Below, one piece after another: positions 63,388 to 64,000 of a stretch of 64,000 nucleotides of DNA (within the stretch, counting starts at the first letter, position 1; every line of letters begins with the position of its first letter). The notes beneath the pieces were generated by a model. That model ran no database searches. It was not told the origin of the DNA and saw only the letters and a program-made list of their open reading frames with translations. This DNA comes from Selenomonas ruminantium subsp. lactilytica TAM6421 (lineage in GTDB: Bacteria > Bacillota > Negativicutes > Selenomonadales > Selenomonadaceae), in assembly GCF_000284095.1 (NCBI RefSeq), contig NC_017068.1, positions 1-64,000 of the forward strand, read 5' to 3'. The translations under genes and the position numbers were made by a program.

Positions 63388-63485
63388 GTACTTTTTCTTT
63401 GGCGCAAAGAAAAAGTACCAAAAAGAAAACGCGGACTGAAATTACATCACGTGATTTACGTCCGCCTGCGCCCGTCCTTGGGCGC
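63388..63485. repeat. Compound palindromic repeat element
   Basis: Three consecutive inverted repeats are found. GTACTTTTTCTTT pairs with AAAGAAAAAGTAC (13 bp, 63388-63418). GCGGAC pairs with GTCCGC (63431-63465) around a second palindrome ATCACGTGAT. GCGCCC pairs with GGGCGC (63468-63485). The first resembles short dispersed repeats seen between genes in many genomes. It may also terminate the preceding gene. No reading frame is present. Confidence 0.6.
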
Positions 63486-63586
63486 TGGGTAACGATTTAC
63501 CACGATTTTTTGGTGAGTCGTAAAACCTTCTCTTTAAGGGAAAGGTGCTCCGTAAAGGGCGGATGAAGTGTAAAAGGAGTATTGTT

Positions 63587-64000
63587 TTGGTTAAAGAATC
63601 TACTTTGAAATGTGTTGAAGATTTGATTATCCGTTATCCGCAGATGGCGGAGTGCCGGGATGATTTGCGGGCGGCTGTGGAGGCTATCTGTGAAAGCTAC
63701 CGCAGCGGGCATAAGCTGATTGCCTGTGGCAATGGGGGCAGTGCCTCTGACTCGGAGCATATTGTCGGGGAACTTATGAAAGGGTTCCTGCTCAAGCGTG
63801 AGATCAAGGGGGAATTGGCAGAGAAGATCCGTCAGCACTGCGGTGATGATGCCCAGTACCTCATTGACAATCTGCAGGGGGCTTTGCCTGCTCTGTCCAT
63901 GGTCAATCAGGTGGCGCTGAATACGGCGTTTGCCAATGACCAGGCGCCGGATCTTTCCTTTGCCCAGCAGCTTTTGGGCATGGGGGATGAGGGGGATGTG
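63587..64000 (+). CDS. SIS-domain sugar isomerase, GmhA-like (partial)
   Basis: The reading frame runs from a TTG at 63587 to the window edge (138 codons). It has the SIS-domain start used by sedoheptulose-7-phosphate isomerase (ACGNGGSASDSEHIVGELMKGFLL near residue 48), which makes the heptose precursor of lipopolysaccharide. An inserted segment (about 70-110, rich in Lys, Glu and Gln) is typical of larger GmhA relatives. AAAAGGAG lies 8 bases before the start. A role in LPS heptose synthesis fits a two-membrane envelope. It lies after the palindromic element and is truncated by the window. Confidence 0.75.
   Translation, partial: MVKESTLKCVEDLIIRYPQMAECRDDLRAAVEAICESYRSGHKLIACGNGGSASDSEHIVGELMKGFLLKREIKGELAEKIRQHCGDDAQYLIDNLQGALPALSMVNQVALNTAFANDQAPDLSFAQQLLGMGDEGDV

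Overview
The window starts at a chromosomal replication origin and reads as about 64 kb of a Gram-negative-type Firmicute of the Negativicutes, most like Selenomonas or a close relative. Grounds: the Bacillus/Clostridium-style order dnaA-dnaN-yaaA-recF-(DUF721)-remB-gyrB followed by DUF2232-gdpP-rplI-lonC-dnaB, together with a Tad pilus locus that includes a secretin (which implies an outer membrane), PTS sugar uptake, and moderate GC. The genus is inferred, not proven. I saw no rRNA, tRNA, CRISPR array, insertion sequence or phage genes.

Layout. 1-14.6 kb: oriC with DnaA boxes on both sides of dnaA, an unwinding region in the dnaA-dnaN gap, then replication, gyrase, c-di-AMP turnover, ribosomal protein, protease and helicase genes, all on the + strand. 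14.6-15.0 kb: a three-tier foldback element. 15.0-18.4 kb: sucrose PTS permease and sucrose-6-phosphate hydrolase behind a promoter with a palindromic operator. 18.4-25.3 kb: an orphan small gene, a yybP-ykoY manganese riboswitch ahead of terC-htpX, a guanylate-kinase-like gene behind an attenuator-like leader, a threonine-synthase-like gene, ppx, and a membrane GGDEF protein. 25.4-36.8 kb: a complete-looking Tad/Flp pilus operon (cpaB, cpaC, two TadZ-like ATPases, tadB, flp, tadE, tadA, tadC, a pseudopilin, and a tadG broken by an in-frame amber codon), lacking a prepilin peptidase. 36.8-37.1 kb: a candidate type I toxin-antitoxin pair. 37.2-39.7 kb: gyrA, about 30 kb from gyrB.

39.8-51 kb: nitroreductase, malic enzyme, an LCP cell-wall ligase, a CYTH triphosphatase, a second dense DnaA-box cluster (8 boxes in 250 bp), mgtC, a cytidine-deaminase homologue that has lost its zinc cysteines, an unknown gene whose ribosome binding site lies in a perfect hairpin, a purine permease, and a fruR-fruK-fruA fructose operon. 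51-64 kb: YitT, small secreted proteins, carbonic anhydrase, YhdT-PanF pantothenate uptake, AzlCD and ThrE-type amino acid exporters, an alanine/sodium symporter, a membrane-anchored MutS-like ATPase, three small unknown genes, a palindromic repeat element, and the start of a SIS-domain sugar isomerase cut by the window edge.

The most promising items to follow are the 20-residue toxin with its convergent antisense RNA (36.86-37.12 kb), the second DnaA-box cluster (43.8-44.05 kb), the structured leader ahead of the guanylate-kinase-like gene (21.43-21.58 kb), the zinc-less cytidine deaminase homologue, and the foldback element after dnaB.
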